Part shown: positions 9,858 to 20,470 of the stretch, in pieces
Numbering within the stretch: the first letter of the stretch is position 1
Layout: every line of letters begins with the position of its first letter
NCBI RefSeq assembly: GCF_964031045.1
Contig: NZ_OZ034994.1
Location: 434,001 to 498,000 of the forward strand
DNA from: Spiroplasma endosymbiont of Aspidapion aeneum
GTDB lineage: Bacteria; Bacillota_I; Bacilli_A; Mycoplasmatales; Mycoplasmataceae
Direction: 5' to 3'
Length of the DNA stretch: 64,000 nt
The notes under the pieces: model-generated
The model's database searches: none
What the model saw: the letters and a program-made list of their open reading frames with translations, nothing else
What the model was told of the DNA's origin: nothing
Position numbers and translations under genes: made by a program

Positions 9858-10250
9858 AAATGGTTTTATAATTCTTGTTTTATTTTGTTTAATAGTATAA
9901 GAGAAGCTATTTAAGGTACCTTGAGAACTAAGTAACAAGATATGAGCTTTTCAACCACGATATCATTAATACAATTTTACAATATAAGTGTTTATTATAA
10001 ATTCACTCATAATTCAATCAAAAATTTTTGAATTAATAAACAATTTCTTAACTCTTAAAACGCATTACTTTTTACAATCTTTCAAAAAATTATTAACAAT
10101 AAAAAAATATTATAGGCACACATTTATAAATAAAAAAGCGGGGAGTTATTATTTTTACATCATCTTCAAGGTAACAATTCTCCCATTTTAACTTGTTCTT
10201 ATTTTTTTGAAACAAACTAACATATATCATAAGTCAATAATATATTTTTT
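9858..10250. other. Intergenic stretch without recognisable gene
   Basis: No ORF with a ribosome site or homology is seen. A 67-codon ORF at 9988-10191 has low-complexity Phe/Leu/Lys content and is not called. AAGGTACCTT near 9913 is a short palindrome without obvious meaning. Confidence 0.5.
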
Positions 10251-10259
10251 TGATATAAT
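10251..10259 (+). promoter_or_regulatory. Extended -10 promoter of the Cys-rich ORF
   Basis: TGATATAAT gives the TG-N-TATAAT extended -10 form, 33 bases before the ATG at 10292. The same TTTTGATATAAT string recurs upstream of the Panacea gene and of the DUF3800 gene, so it looks like a common promoter type here. Confidence 0.6.
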
Positions 10260-10291
10260 TAAAGAGAGAAATATTTATGGAGAGAGAATAG

Positions 10292-10543
10292 ATGGCAGCA
10301 AAACCAAAAGAGCCCAGATGTAGATCCAAGGATATATTTGGGAGATGTAAAAATAAAGGAGTAGCTTTAGTTTGTATGAGTTGTCTTAAAGGATGAACAA
10401 CAACTGTTGATACTGTCAATGATATCGGTAAAAAAATGAGTTTAAAAAAAATGCTTGTAGCTGTTGAGGGTGCACTTGATGCTGTTGGTAAGGAAATTGA
10501 TGAAGAGGAGGAAATGAAAGCAAAGAAAAATAAGAAACACTAG
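10292..10543 (+). CDS. Cys-rich small protein, 83 aa
   Basis: Unrecognised. The first half has four Cys, in RCRSKDIFGRC and VCMSC, then KGW with Trp encoded by TGA. The spacing would allow a small zinc-binding knuckle. The C-terminal half is an amphipathic stretch followed by an acidic run (EIDEEEE) and a Lys-rich tail. There is no signal peptide. It has its own extended -10 promoter and a GAGAGAATAG ribosome site. Directly downstream is a probable small RNA with its own promoter. A cytosolic metal- or nucleic-acid-binding protein is possible but unproven. Confidence 0.65.
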
Positions 10544-10576
10544 TGTTTATGTTTTTATAAATTAAATCAAAAAGAA

Positions 10577-10605
10577 TTGACAAATAATATAAAGATATTT
10601 AATAT
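10577..10605 (+). promoter_or_regulatory. Consensus promoter of small RNA 1
   Basis: A perfect TTGACA (10577-10582), a 17-base spacer and TAATAT (10600-10605). This is one of the two closest-to-consensus promoters seen in the window; the other drives small RNA 2. Confidence 0.7.
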
Positions 10606-10610
10606 ACATA

Positions 10611-10723
10611 TGTAGGTCTTAGAAGTCTTAGTATACCTTTGGGTTAACTTAATCGTATACATTTTTATAAAGTAGGGAAGTTCTGTACTAAAAAAAGGTG
10701 GTTTTCAACCATTTTTTATTTTT
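10611..10723 (+). ncRNA. Probable small non-coding RNA 1
   Basis: A unit of about 110 bases with a consensus promoter ending 5 bases before its start and a Rho-independent terminator at its end, and no ORF between them. The body contains two GTCTTAG repeats, a GTATAC pair (near 10640 and 10664) that can form a stem, and AGTA/TACT that can close a small hairpin before the terminator. The layout and the first bases (ATGTAGGTC) resemble small RNA 2 at 23 kb (ATGTAAGTC), but the bodies differ. No known family (SRP RNA, RNase P RNA, tmRNA, common riboswitches) was recognised. Confidence 0.5.
10691..10723 (+). terminator. Terminator of small RNA 1
   Basis: An A-rich left arm and TGGTTTTCAACCA hairpin, followed by ATTTTTTATTTTTT. 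One GG bulge interrupts the A:T extension of the stem. Confidence 0.65.
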
Positions 10724-10842
10724 TATGGTGTATTAAATTATATAAATATGAATGAATTATCCTTTTATTTTGATGAAAGGATAATATTGGATTAAGAAGT
10801 TTTATAATTAAGCCTGGTTTTTAAATAAATATATTTTTGTAA

Positions 10843-10880
10843 TAAAAAAATAATCTACAGGGGTAAAAAGCGTAGATTAT
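10843..10880 (-). terminator. Terminator of the SprT-like gene (minus strand)
   Basis: Read on the minus strand, ATAATCTAC and GTAGATTAT form a perfect 9-bp stem with a 13-base loop, followed by a run of seven T residues. It lies about 190 bases downstream of the SprT-like stop. Confidence 0.65.
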
Positions 10881-11066
10881 CCACATTTGAATATACTAAT
10901 AGCTGGGGGGTTGTTAGGTTATCGCCATTATCTATACTATATAATACTAACTATAAATTGCAACATATTTTACTCATTATTATACTTTTTTGAAAAAGTA
11001 TAATAACTAATTAGTAATTTTAGATTTTAATTGATGATAAGTTTAAAAATATATTATTTTATAACA

Positions 11067-11783
11067 CTAGTCGATATAGGGTTTTTCAACTAATAGTGGT
11101 TCATTACAAGTTTCACACCTAATATTCACCTCTTGACGAAGTCTAAATTTATAGTTGCATTTTGCACAACTATAATCAACTATTTTTTCTCTTGATATCT
11201 TCAATTTTTGTTCTTTATCTATTTTCTCCTCCAATAGTTTTTCTTCAATAATTTTGTAGTTATCAAAATATACAATATCTTCAAAAATGTGTCTATCTAT
11301 ATCAAGACTGTTAATTATGTCCAATAGTTCATTAGTTGGGGATGTTGAAGAATATCCTCTTCATCCATCTCTATCAACGTTAAGCTTAGCTTTAAGTGCC
11401 ATTTCCTTAAAAAATGCATTATGTCTTTTTCCGTTTGTATCTTGAATTTTAAGTTCATGATTCATTTGGTGACACATTTCGTGGATAAGAACAGCTATTA
11501 TTTGATAGATATCTCCAGTTAGCGCATAGTTATTAATAGTTATTAATTGAGCATTATTTGAAAAAATATTTCGATCAGATTCTATCAGATGACTATATAT
11601 ACCCAGTGTAACCGAACAACCAACTCTTCTTTTTGCAAGACCATTAATTGTAATATTAACATCTTTAAGTTTGTTGTCAAATAATATTCTATTAATCTGA
11701 CTATGAACATTGTGTAATTGACCAATAAGATCAATTATTAAGGTTTTTTTATTTTCCATATTTGAAATTTTATTATTAAGCAT
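11067..11783 (-). CDS. SprT-like zinc metallopeptidase-fold protein
   Basis: A SprT/YpaA-like protein of 238 residues, read through a TGA at about 11359. HEMCH (101-105) is the HExxH zinc-binding and catalytic motif; HNAFFKEMA further on fits the SprT fold, which usually has a third zinc ligand there. A C-terminal zinc ribbon, CAKC then CETC, completes the family architecture. Relatives include DNA-protein crosslink proteases such as Spartan; bacterial members have no settled role. The start could be the ATG at 11783 or an internal ATG at 11759; neither has a good ribosome site. It is divergent from the first membrane-protein gene of the duplicated array. Confidence 0.8.
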
Positions 11784-12168
11784 ATTATGATTATCACATT
11801 AAATTTAGTTAATATTCTTGTTTTTTAGTATTTTTTTGAAAAAAAATTTTTTAATCATAATAATATCAATTTGTGGCATTAAAAATTCCATCAAAGTTAT
11901 TGAAATACTTGTTTAAGGTAATAGTATTATAATATGTTCAATTATCAAATTTGCAAAAATATAAAAACTGTAAATTTGTCTTAAAGTAAGATAATAATAC
12001 ACTTGTTTAAGAAACATATTGTATAATTATAATGAAAAGTATTGTACTATTAATTATTAAAGGTAAAACTTTAACTATGAAGTGCATAATATGTTCATAA
12101 ATGTATAACAAATTATATTTATTGTGGGTATTTTATGAATTAAACTTTGTAAAATGGAAGGAAGTCAC
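11784..12168. other. Divergent intergenic region with short repeats
   Basis: Holds promoters for the SprT-like gene (minus) and the first array gene (plus). ACTTGTTTAAG occurs at 11907 and 12001, and ATAATATGTTCA at 11929 and 12086, so two different 11-12-base words are each present twice. TATAAT occurs near 12026. No gene is seen. Confidence 0.45.
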
Positions 12169-12912
12169 ATGTTTAAAGAAGTAAAAAACAAAGTAAAACA
12201 AAAATGACCGTCAAGAATAAAAAATTCAATAAACGCTATTTTAATTATTGGGTGTCTTGATATTTTTTTAAGTTTTTCACTTTCTTTAGTTGGGATCTAT
12301 AACCCATTCAGTCTGTCTTCTATTTATTTGTTAATATTTAACTTTTCTCTCATAATAGCTGGAATTTCATATGCTGCTTATTTTCTTTCAGAATTGATTT
12401 ATAACTATAATTTAATCATTAGAAATGCAATTAGTAGAACACAAAAAATTAATAAATTACTAGTAATTAATGAAATTTCTTCATTTCTAAAAATCTATTT
12501 CTTTATAACATTTATATTTTACTTTTTAATCTTTAGAGACGCTTTTACCTTTATTAACCATAAACTTCTTTACAACGCTTATATTGTCTTTATTGTTCTT
12601 AGTACAATTGTATTTACAATGTCATTGATTATTTTAATTTTATTAATAGCGTATAATAACAAATTAAGAAAAAAATTAATTAAAAGAAAAGAATATTCTT
12701 TATTATCTATTTTAGAAAATAATGATCTTACACTTTTTAAATTTTTAGAAAATAAAATATCTTTTATTTATAAATATAAAACAATTGAAAATAATAAAAA
12801 TAATAAACAACTACCAAGCTATTTCATTGAAATGGATGGCTTATTTAAATGTATAAAAAATACAAAAATAATAACAATCCAAAAAGGAAATATTTACCCT
12901 AGCTATTTATAG
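12169..12912 (+). CDS. Four-helix membrane protein, array copy 1
   Basis: Unrecognised. The protein has 247 residues: a basic N-terminus (MFKEVKNKVKQKW), about four hydrophobic membrane segments within residues 25-165, and a Lys/Asn-rich C-terminal cytoplasmic part. GGAAGG precedes the ATG. It is paired with a lipoprotein gene 62 bases downstream, and this pair recurs three times in the array. Compared with copy 2 it differs in the first about 150 bases and upstream, then is identical. It may anchor or export the lipoprotein; that is a guess from co-occurrence only. Confidence 0.75.
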
Positions 12913-12974
12913 TAATTTTTTAATTGTACAATTTTATATTAAACAAAACTATAAATAGAATAGAGGTATATTTT

Positions 12975-14522
12975 ATGAAAAAATTTTTAACATTATTTGG
13001 TTCATTAAGTCTTGCAATATCTGCATCATTGCCAGTGACTTCTTGTTCTTCTCCAAATAAAAGTAAAACTCCAACAAAACCAACCACCAACTTATTAATC
13101 CAAAATAATATCAAGGATTTCTTTTCTGCTAGAAAATTTCTCGCAAAACAATTCAATCTCAAACTAGATGAATTTACAATGACATGGACAAGTTCTCAAA
13201 CTGTAAGATTGGTTCCAATGCCTGGAACCTCTCTAAGAAATACAATGACATCATTAGTCGATTATCGACTAGATAGTGGATATAATTCAATTTCAAAAAA
13301 TGAGAGTTTGTCTACATTGAAAAATGAGTGTCCTTTAACAAAAGAAGAACTTAAAATACCATATATGTCTTCTTTAGAACATCCTCTGAACACCGCACCA
13401 CCAACAGATAAGCAAACATTAGCTAATGATTATTTTAATGTTTTAAAATACATGTCAGGAAAAGAAATGGATGCAAATATTTATACATATAGTTATAAAA
13501 ATGCATCTGATCAAAATAACCCCAACCTAAAAGGAATATTAACAGTTGTGAATAAAAATGACTCAACAGATACTGTTGATGTAAATGTAGAAAAAAATGC
13601 AATTCCAGTTGATAAATTCTTTGATTGTAATGATATATATAAGATTTATTTACCAGAAGCTATGACAAATATTACTAAAGATAATTTTTCATTATTAGGA
13701 GCAGGTGAAAGTGGACCATTTCAAGCATTTATGAATTACTATTTTGCGACAGGAAATTATGCTAATAATTTTTATGGTTATTATAAAGATGATATTGTTA
13801 ATTTGTTCACTGTAATAATGATGCCTTTTGGTCCTGGTAATAACGGAATATCTATTAAAAAAACACTAGATAGTTCTGGCGAAGCGGGAGTTCTTAACTT
13901 TACACTTAAAAATAATAAAGATAATTATAGTAATGATTCTGGAATAATTAGTTCAGATGAAGATGGAAATATTTTTAATATAAATATTAATTTTACAACA
14001 GTTATGCCAGATACTGATGAATATGATTATTATGCAAGATATATTATTCAAAGAGATGCTAATGGAAAAGAACAAACTAATCTATGAGATACGTCATCAG
14101 GTGTTAATCTTAAGTATGGCCCAGTTAAGCATATCAAAGACTTAACAAGTGAAAAAGAAAGTAAAGACAAGTTCTCAAAAACAAATATTGGAAAAGACTA
14201 TTTAACTGAATATGAATTTGATGAATTTAAATTAAAAAATCCTACAGAGAGTGATATAGATATTAAAAAAGAATTTGTAAATAAACTTAATAGTGTTACT
14301 GGTTCAAAATTGGATTTTGGTGTATTTCTTGACGACGAAATATCTTTAATAAAAGAGGATGATGGTTATTATTACCTTGCTCCAAAGTTTGGTTCAAGAG
14401 TGATGAGTATTATGCAAAAAAATGCTATGGTGAATAATTTTATTACAATAACACCATTAGTCCCTAAATTTCAGAACACCATTGGCTCATATGTTTTTAG
14501 GGTTAATGTACAAAATAACTAA
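12975..14522 (+). CDS. Surface lipoprotein, array copy 1
   Basis: A 515-residue lipoprotein. The signal peptide starts MKKFLTLFGS and ends PVTSC, with the lipidated Cys at position 24. The rest is hydrophilic, Asn/Asp-rich and without internal membrane segments, as expected for an outer-face protein. A TGA at 14085 is Trp; the frame then runs to 14522. No domain was recognised. AGAGG precedes the ATG. Trp at 13185 is TGG here but TGA in copy 3, which helps prove the genetic code. It is probably co-transcribed with the membrane protein before it. Confidence 0.88.
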
Positions 14523-14682
14523 TAATAATTATCAATTTTATTATTTTAATTCTTATAGGTTAATTATAATAAATTACTATTATTTAAAAGAATGTAGTAG
14601 TAATTGATAATACATAAAAAAAGCAAGTAACATAAATATTAATCTGTATAATTTAGCATTATAGTCGGTGTACTAAATTGTT

Positions 14683-14723
14683 ATGATCTGCGTGAATTAT
14701 TATTTTCTCAGATCATTTTTTAT
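14683..14723 (+). terminator. Hairpin with T run downstream of lipoprotein copy 1
   Basis: ATGATCTG (14683-14690) and CAGATCAT (14709-14716) pair perfectly across 18 bases, followed by TTTTTTATTT. A TATAAT near 14647 just upstream means it could also end a short RNA of about 65 bases rather than the lipoprotein mRNA. Exact copy at 18834-18874. Confidence 0.6.
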
Positions 14724-15506
14724 TTAGCCTTTATTTTGTTGTAAATGCATATTGTTATTAAAAGCTATATATTTTTAATAAGTAATTAGATAACATTCTG
14801 AGATGTTAATATTGTAATAAAAAAATTTTCTTAAATAATAAAAATAGATTATTATTAAATTTATAGAGTTGATTTAAAATAATAGATGTTTTTATGAAAA
14901 AACTATCATTAATTTATTTTGTATTTAAAATAAATTTCTTATTTTTTTACCTTTATTGAATATTTTTTAGTTAACTTATTAAAAAATAGAAGAACCTTTT
15001 ATATAAAAAAAGTACAATATCTTACTCAAAAAATAGTTGGTAAAAGTAAATTTAAGTAAATGAAGTTAAACTATGTTGTAGATAATAAAAATATATTTCA
15101 AATAACTACCAAAAACTCTGTCAGATGTAAAATCATTAAAATATGTGGTGGATAAAAATTGACCATCTGCATATAATTAAATAGCAAATAAAATTACAAG
15201 TATATCTAAAGGACCGTTTCATCCCTACATATGATGAATTTAATGCTCTTTAAGCAAGTATATTATAAAAAAATTAATATCTGATTTGAGAAAATTTTAA
15301 AAAAAAATTCAAATTATTTAGTTATATTTCCTATAGAACGATTATTCTCTAATAGAATTTTTAATGAAAATAATCTAGAAAAAATATTTTAGATATTTTA
15401 ATTGGTAAACTATGTATCTAAAGAATTATTTGTTAAATATAATCATTTAATTACTAGTCTTAATCACGATATATTATTTTAAATTTAAATTTAGTAAGCA
15501 ATTTAA

Positions 15507-15546
15507 TTAATTTTTCAATATCTTGTTTGGTATATTGAAAAATTAA
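15507..15546. promoter_or_regulatory. 15-bp perfect palindrome upstream of Panacea gene, copy 1
   Basis: TTAATTTTTCAATAT (15507-15521) and its exact reverse complement (15532-15546) flank a 10-base loop. It ends 2 bases before a TATAAT at 15549 and about 40 bases before the extended -10 at 15586. There is no T run on either side, so an operator for autoregulation is more likely than a terminator. Copy 2 is at 19658-19697. Confidence 0.5.
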
Positions 15547-15585
15547 CCTATAATGATGATTTAAGTATTAATTGGTAACATCTTT

Positions 15586-15594
15586 TGATATAAT
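15586..15594 (+). promoter_or_regulatory. Extended -10 promoter of Panacea copy 1
   Basis: TGATATAAT, the TG-N-TATAAT form, 35 bases before the GTG start. Copy 2 lies 4151 bases downstream. Confidence 0.55.
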
Positions 15595-15629
15595 AATGAT
15601 AAAAGAAAATACGTGGAAGGAACATTCTT

Positions 15630-16112
15630 GTGGAAAATTCACTTAATATTGTTAAATATTTAAGATCAATAAACACTGATAAATTTAAAAGTCGAAAACT
15701 TATTAAAATTAATGGTTTAGAAATGTATGAGGGAGAATTTTGCTTATATAAAATATTATATTTGGCAAATATTTTTTATTATCTATTAAATAATAATTAT
15801 TTAATCGATCCAATGAAGTGAAAAAAATGAAAAAATGGACCTGCTAATACTAAAATTAGAAAATATTTTAAATTGGTTGATAAGGACTATAATTTAGAAG
15901 ATAAAATAAAATTTTTTTTAGATGCAATAAATAATTTTTTTATCGATGCCTCGTCAACCGAATTGTATGAAATCACTCATTGTGACCCTTCATATATCCA
16001 AGCAGAGGATAATCAAGAAATTGATATTGCAAAAAATATTAAATATTATAAAAAAGAGTACAAGGAAGCAATATCTTGCTTTAAACAAAAATTTAATGAC
16101 ATAGTTGCGTAA
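15630..16112 (+). CDS. Panacea-domain (SocA-like antitoxin) protein, copy 1
   Basis: A 160-residue protein resembling the Panacea/DUF4065 domain, used as the antitoxin in PanAT and SocAB-type toxin-antitoxin systems. Matching features are a helix LYKILYLANIFYYLL, then MKWKKWKNGPAN, like the family F-x-x-W-x-x-GP signature, then LDAINNFF and ELYEITHCDPSY, like its ELSxxTH-x-DPW block. Trp codons are TGA. The start is the GTG at 15630, preceded by GGAAGG. No toxin gene is obvious next to it: 1.1 kb of non-coding DNA lies upstream and a membrane-protein gene follows. Membrane toxins are known partners of Panacea antitoxins, so that neighbour is a candidate, but this is inference. Confidence 0.68.
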
Positions 16113-16319
16113 ATTAATTTTACCAATGGATAGAAATGATTTTTCTAATATAGTTACTCCCACTTTAAAAATTATTTCTTAATTTTAAAATAGTAATTTT
16201 ATATAACTTTTTATGCCATTTTATCAATATTGAATATATAATAAAATTAGTTATGTTGTTAATAAATATTATTATGCATTTATTTTTTTAAAAATAAGAA
16301 ACAAAGAAATGGTGACTGC

Positions 16320-17063
16320 ATGTTTAAAGAAGTAAAAAACAAAGTAAAACAAAAATGACCGTCAAGAATAAAAAATTCAATAAACGCTATTTTAATTATT
16401 GGGTGTCTTGATATTTTTTTAAGTTTTTTACTTTCTTTAGTTGGGGTTTATAATCCATTTAGTCTATCTTCTATTTATTTGTTAATATTTAACTTTTCTC
16501 TCATAATAGCTGGAATTTCATATGCTGCTTATTTTCTTTCAGAATTGATTTATAACTATAATTTAATCATTAGAAATGCAATTAGTAGAACACAAAAAAT
16601 TAATAAATTACTAGTAATTAATGAAATTTCTTCATTTCTAAAAATCTATTTCTTTATAACATTTATATTTTACTTTTTAATCTTTAGAGACGCTTTTACC
16701 TTTATTAACCATAAACTTCTTTACAACGCTTATATTGTCTTTATTGTTCTTAGTACAATTGTATTTACAATGTCATTGATTATTTTAATTTTATTAATAG
16801 CGTATAATAACAAATTAAGAAAAAAATTAATTAAAAGAAAAGAATATTCTTTATTATCTATTTTAGAAAATAATGATCTTACACTTTTTAAATTTTTAGA
16901 AAATAAAATATCTTTTATTTATAAATATAAAACAATTGAAAATAATAAAAATAATAAACAACTACCAAGCTATTTCATTGAAATGGATGGCTTATTTAAA
17001 TGTATAAAAAATACAAAAATAATAACAATCCAAAAAGGAAATATTTACCCTAGCTATTTATAG
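16320..17063 (+). CDS. Four-helix membrane protein, array copy 2 (mosaic)
   Basis: Same 247-residue family as copies 1 and 3. Its promoter and first about 145 bases are identical to copy 3, including TTTACTTTC and the GGGGTTTAT stretch, while its 3' end is identical to copy 1, including AGAAAATAAAAT and the SYL ending. It is therefore a hybrid of copies 1 and 3, with the join somewhere in the 434 bases (16467-16900) that all three share. The function is as unknown as for copy 1. Confidence 0.78.
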
Positions 17064-17125
17064 TAATTTTTTAATTGTACAATTTTATATTAAACAAAAC
17101 TATAAATAGAATAGAGGTATATTTT

Positions 17126-18673
17126 ATGAAAAAATTTTTAACATTATTTGGTTCATTAAGTCTTGCAATATCTGCATCATTGCCAGTGACTTCTTGTTCT
17201 TCTCCAAATAAAAGTAAAACTCCAACAAAACCAACCACCAACTTATTAATCCAAAATAATATCAAGGATTTCTTTTCTGCTAGAAAATTTCTCGCAAAAC
17301 AATTCAATCTCAAACTAGATGAATTTACAATGACATGGACAAGTTCTCAAACTGTAAGATTGGTTCCAATGCCTGGAACCTCTCTAAGAAATACAATGAC
17401 ATCATTAGTCGATTATCGACTAGATAGTGGATATAATTCAATTTCAAAAAATGAGAGTTTGTCTACATTGAAAAATGAGTGTCCTTTAACAAAAGAAGAA
17501 CTTAAAATACCATATATGTCTTCTTTAGAACATCCTCTGAACACCGCACCACCAACAGATAAGCAAACATTAGCTAATGATTATTTTAATGTTTTAAAAT
17601 ACATGTCAGGAAAAGAAATGGATGCAAATATTTATACATATAGTTATAAAAATGCATCTGATCAAAATAACCCCAACCTAAAAGGAATATTAACAGTTGT
17701 GAATAAAAATGACTCAACAGATACTGTTGATGTAAATGTAGAAAAAAATGCAATTCCAGTTGATAAATTCTTTGATTGTAATGATATATATAAGATTTAT
17801 TTACCAGAAGCTATGACAAATATTACTAAAGATAATTTTTCATTATTAGGAGCAGGTGAAAGTGGACCATTTCAAGCATTTATGAATTACTATTTTGCGA
17901 CAGGAAATTATGCTAATAATTTTTATGGTTATTATAAAGATGATATTGTTAATTTGTTCACTGTAATAATGATGCCTTTTGGTCCTGGTAATAACGGAAT
18001 ATCTATTAAAAAAACACTAGATAGTTCTGGCGAAGCGGGAGTTCTTAACTTTACACTTAAAAATAATAAAGATAATTATAGTAATGATTCTGGAATAATT
18101 AGTTCAGATGAAGATGGAAATATTTTTAATATAAATATTAATTTTACAACAGTTATGCCAGATACTGATGAATATGATTATTATGCAAGATATATTATTC
18201 AAAGAGATGCTAATGGAAAAGAACAAACTAATCTATGAGATACGTCATCAGGTGTTAATCTTAAGTATGGCCCAGTTAAGCATATCAAAGACTTAACAAG
18301 TGAAAAAGAAAGTAAAGACAAGTTCTCAAAAACAAATATTGGAAAAGACTATTTAACTGAATATGAATTTGATGAATTTAAATTAAAAAATCCTACAGAG
18401 AGTGATATAGATATTAAAAAAGAATTTGTAAATAAACTTAATAGTGTTACTGGTTCAAAATTGGATTTTGGTGTATTTCTTGACGACGAAATATCTTTAA
18501 TAAAAGAGGATGATGGTTATTATTACCTTGCTCCAAAGTTTGGTTCAAGAGTGATGAGTATTATGCAAAAAAATGCTATGGTGAATAATTTTATTACAAT
18601 AACACCATTAGTCCCTAAATTTCAGAACACCATTGGCTCATATGTTTTTAGGGTTAATGTACAAAATAACTAA
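17126..18673 (+). CDS. Surface lipoprotein, array copy 2
   Basis: Identical in sequence to copy 1 (515 residues, lipid-modified Cys24, TGA Trp at 18236). Exact identity over 1548 bases, including silent sites, means the duplication is recent, is kept uniform by gene conversion, or is an assembly artefact. Expression from both copies would double the dose of this antigen. Confidence 0.88.
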
Positions 18674-19780
18674 TAATAATTATCAATTTTATTATTTTAA
18701 TTCTTATAGGTTAATTATAATAAATTACTATTATTTAAAAGAATGTAGTAGTAATTGATAATACATAAAAAAAGCAAGTAACATAAATATTAATCTGTAT
18801 AATTTAGCATTATAGTCGGTGTACTAAATTGTTATGATCTGCGTGAATTATTATTTTCTCAGATCATTTTTTATTTAGCCTTTATTTTGTTGTAAATGCA
18901 TATTGTTATTAAAAGCTATATATTTTTAATAAGTAATTAGATAACATTCTGAGATGTTAATATTGTAATAAAAAAATTTTCTTAAATAATAAAAATAGAT
19001 TATTATTAAATTTATAGAGTTGATTTAAAATAATAGATGTTTTTATGAAAAAACTATCATTAATTTATTTTGTATTTAAAATAAATTTCTTATTTTTTTA
19101 CCTTTATTGAATATTTTTTAGTTAACTTATTAAAAAATAGAAGAACCTTTTATATAAAAAAAGTACAATATCTTACTCAAAAAATAGTTGGTAAAAGTAA
19201 ATTTAAGTAAATGAAGTTAAACTATGTTGTAGATAATAAAAATATATTTCAAATAACTACCAAAAACTCTGTCAGATGTAAAATCATTAAAATATGTGGT
19301 GGATAAAAATTGACCATCTGCATATAATTAAATAGCAAATAAAATTACAAGTATATCTAAAGGACCGTTTCATCCCTACATATGATGAATTTAATGCTCT
19401 TTAAGCAAGTATATTATAAAAAAATTAATATCTGATTTGAGAAAATTTTAAAAAAAAATTCAAATTATTTAGTTATATTTCCTATAGAACGATTATTCTC
19501 TAATAGAATTTTTAATGAAAATAATCTAGAAAAAATATTTTAGATATTTTAATTGGTAAACTATGTATCTAAAGAATTATTTGTTAAATATAATCATTTA
19601 ATTACTAGTCTTAATCACGATATATTATTTTAAATTTAAATTTAGTAAGCAATTTAATTAATTTTTCAATATCTTGTTTGGTATATTGAAAAATTAACCT
19701 ATAATGATGATTTAAGTATTAATTGGTAACATCTTTTGATATAATAATGATAAAAGAAAATACGTGGAAGGAACATTCTT
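18674..19780. other. 1.1-kb non-coding or decayed stretch, copy 2
   Basis: Exact copy of 14523-15629, with the hairpin plus T run at 18834-18874 and the 15-bp palindrome at 19658-19697. No gene recognised. Confidence 0.5.
19658..19697. promoter_or_regulatory. 15-bp palindrome upstream of Panacea gene, copy 2
   Basis: Identical to the element at 15507-15546 and in the same position relative to the downstream gene. Confidence 0.5.
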
Positions 19781-20263
19781 GTGGAAAATTCACTTAATAT
19801 TGTTAAATATTTAAGATCAATAAACACTGATAAATTTAAAAGTCGAAAACTTATTAAAATTAATGGTTTAGAAATGTATGAGGGAGAATTTTGCTTATAT
19901 AAAATATTATATTTGGCAAATATTTTTTATTATCTATTAAATAATAATTATTTAATCGATCCAATGAAGTGAAAAAAATGAAAAAATGGACCTGCTAATA
20001 CTAAAATTAGAAAATATTTTAAATTGGTTGATAAGGACTATAATTTAGAAGATAAAATAAAATTTTTTTTAGATGCAATAAATAATTTTTTTATCGATGC
20101 CTCGTCAACCGAATTGTATGAAATCACTCATTGTGACCCTTCATATATCCAAGCAGAGGATAATCAAGAAATTGATATTGCAAAAAATATTAAATATTAT
20201 AAAAAAGAGTACAAGGAAGCAATATCTTGCTTTAAACAAAAATTTAATGACATAGTTGCGTAA
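19781..20263 (+). CDS. Panacea-domain (SocA-like antitoxin) protein, copy 2
   Basis: Identical to copy 1 (160 residues, GTG start). In both copies the next gene downstream, about 207 bases away, is a four-helix membrane protein whose 5' half is the copy 3 type. So the Panacea-to-membrane-protein junction is the ancestral one, and the junction upstream of membrane copy 1 is different. Confidence 0.68.
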
Positions 20264-20470
20264 ATTAATTTTACCAATGGATAGAAATGATTTTTCTAAT
20301 ATAGTTACTCCCACTTTAAAAATTATTTCTTAATTTTAAAATAGTAATTTTATATAACTTTTTATGCCATTTTATCAATATTGAATATATAATAAAATTA
20401 GTTATGTTGTTAATAAATATTATTATGCATTTATTTTTTTAAAAATAAGAAACAAAGAAATGGTGACTGC

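Larger units (their letters stand above)
14523..15629. other. 1.1-kb non-coding or decayed stretch, copy 1
   Basis: No intact ORF. Short open stretches in different frames, for example around 14894-14970 and 15200-15300, are broken by TAA and TAG stops and look like decayed coding sequence, but no family could be named. It contains a strong hairpin with T run at 14683-14723 and a 15-bp inverted repeat at 15507-15546. The whole stretch is copied exactly at 18674-19780. Confidence 0.5.
12316..16466 (+). repeat. 4151-bp tandem repeat, unit 1
   Basis: Position x matches x+4151 wherever checked from 12316 to 16900. The unit carries the 3' part of a membrane-protein gene, a lipoprotein gene, a 1.1-kb non-coding stretch, a Panacea gene and the 5' part of the next membrane-protein gene. 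Proteins encoded in the two units are identical. The left limit is set by a g/a difference at 12315 versus 16466. Confidence 0.95.

Noticed and set aside
9988-10191. 67-codon ORF after the citrate operon terminator
   Set aside because: No ribosome site, no homology, composition of AT-rich noise.
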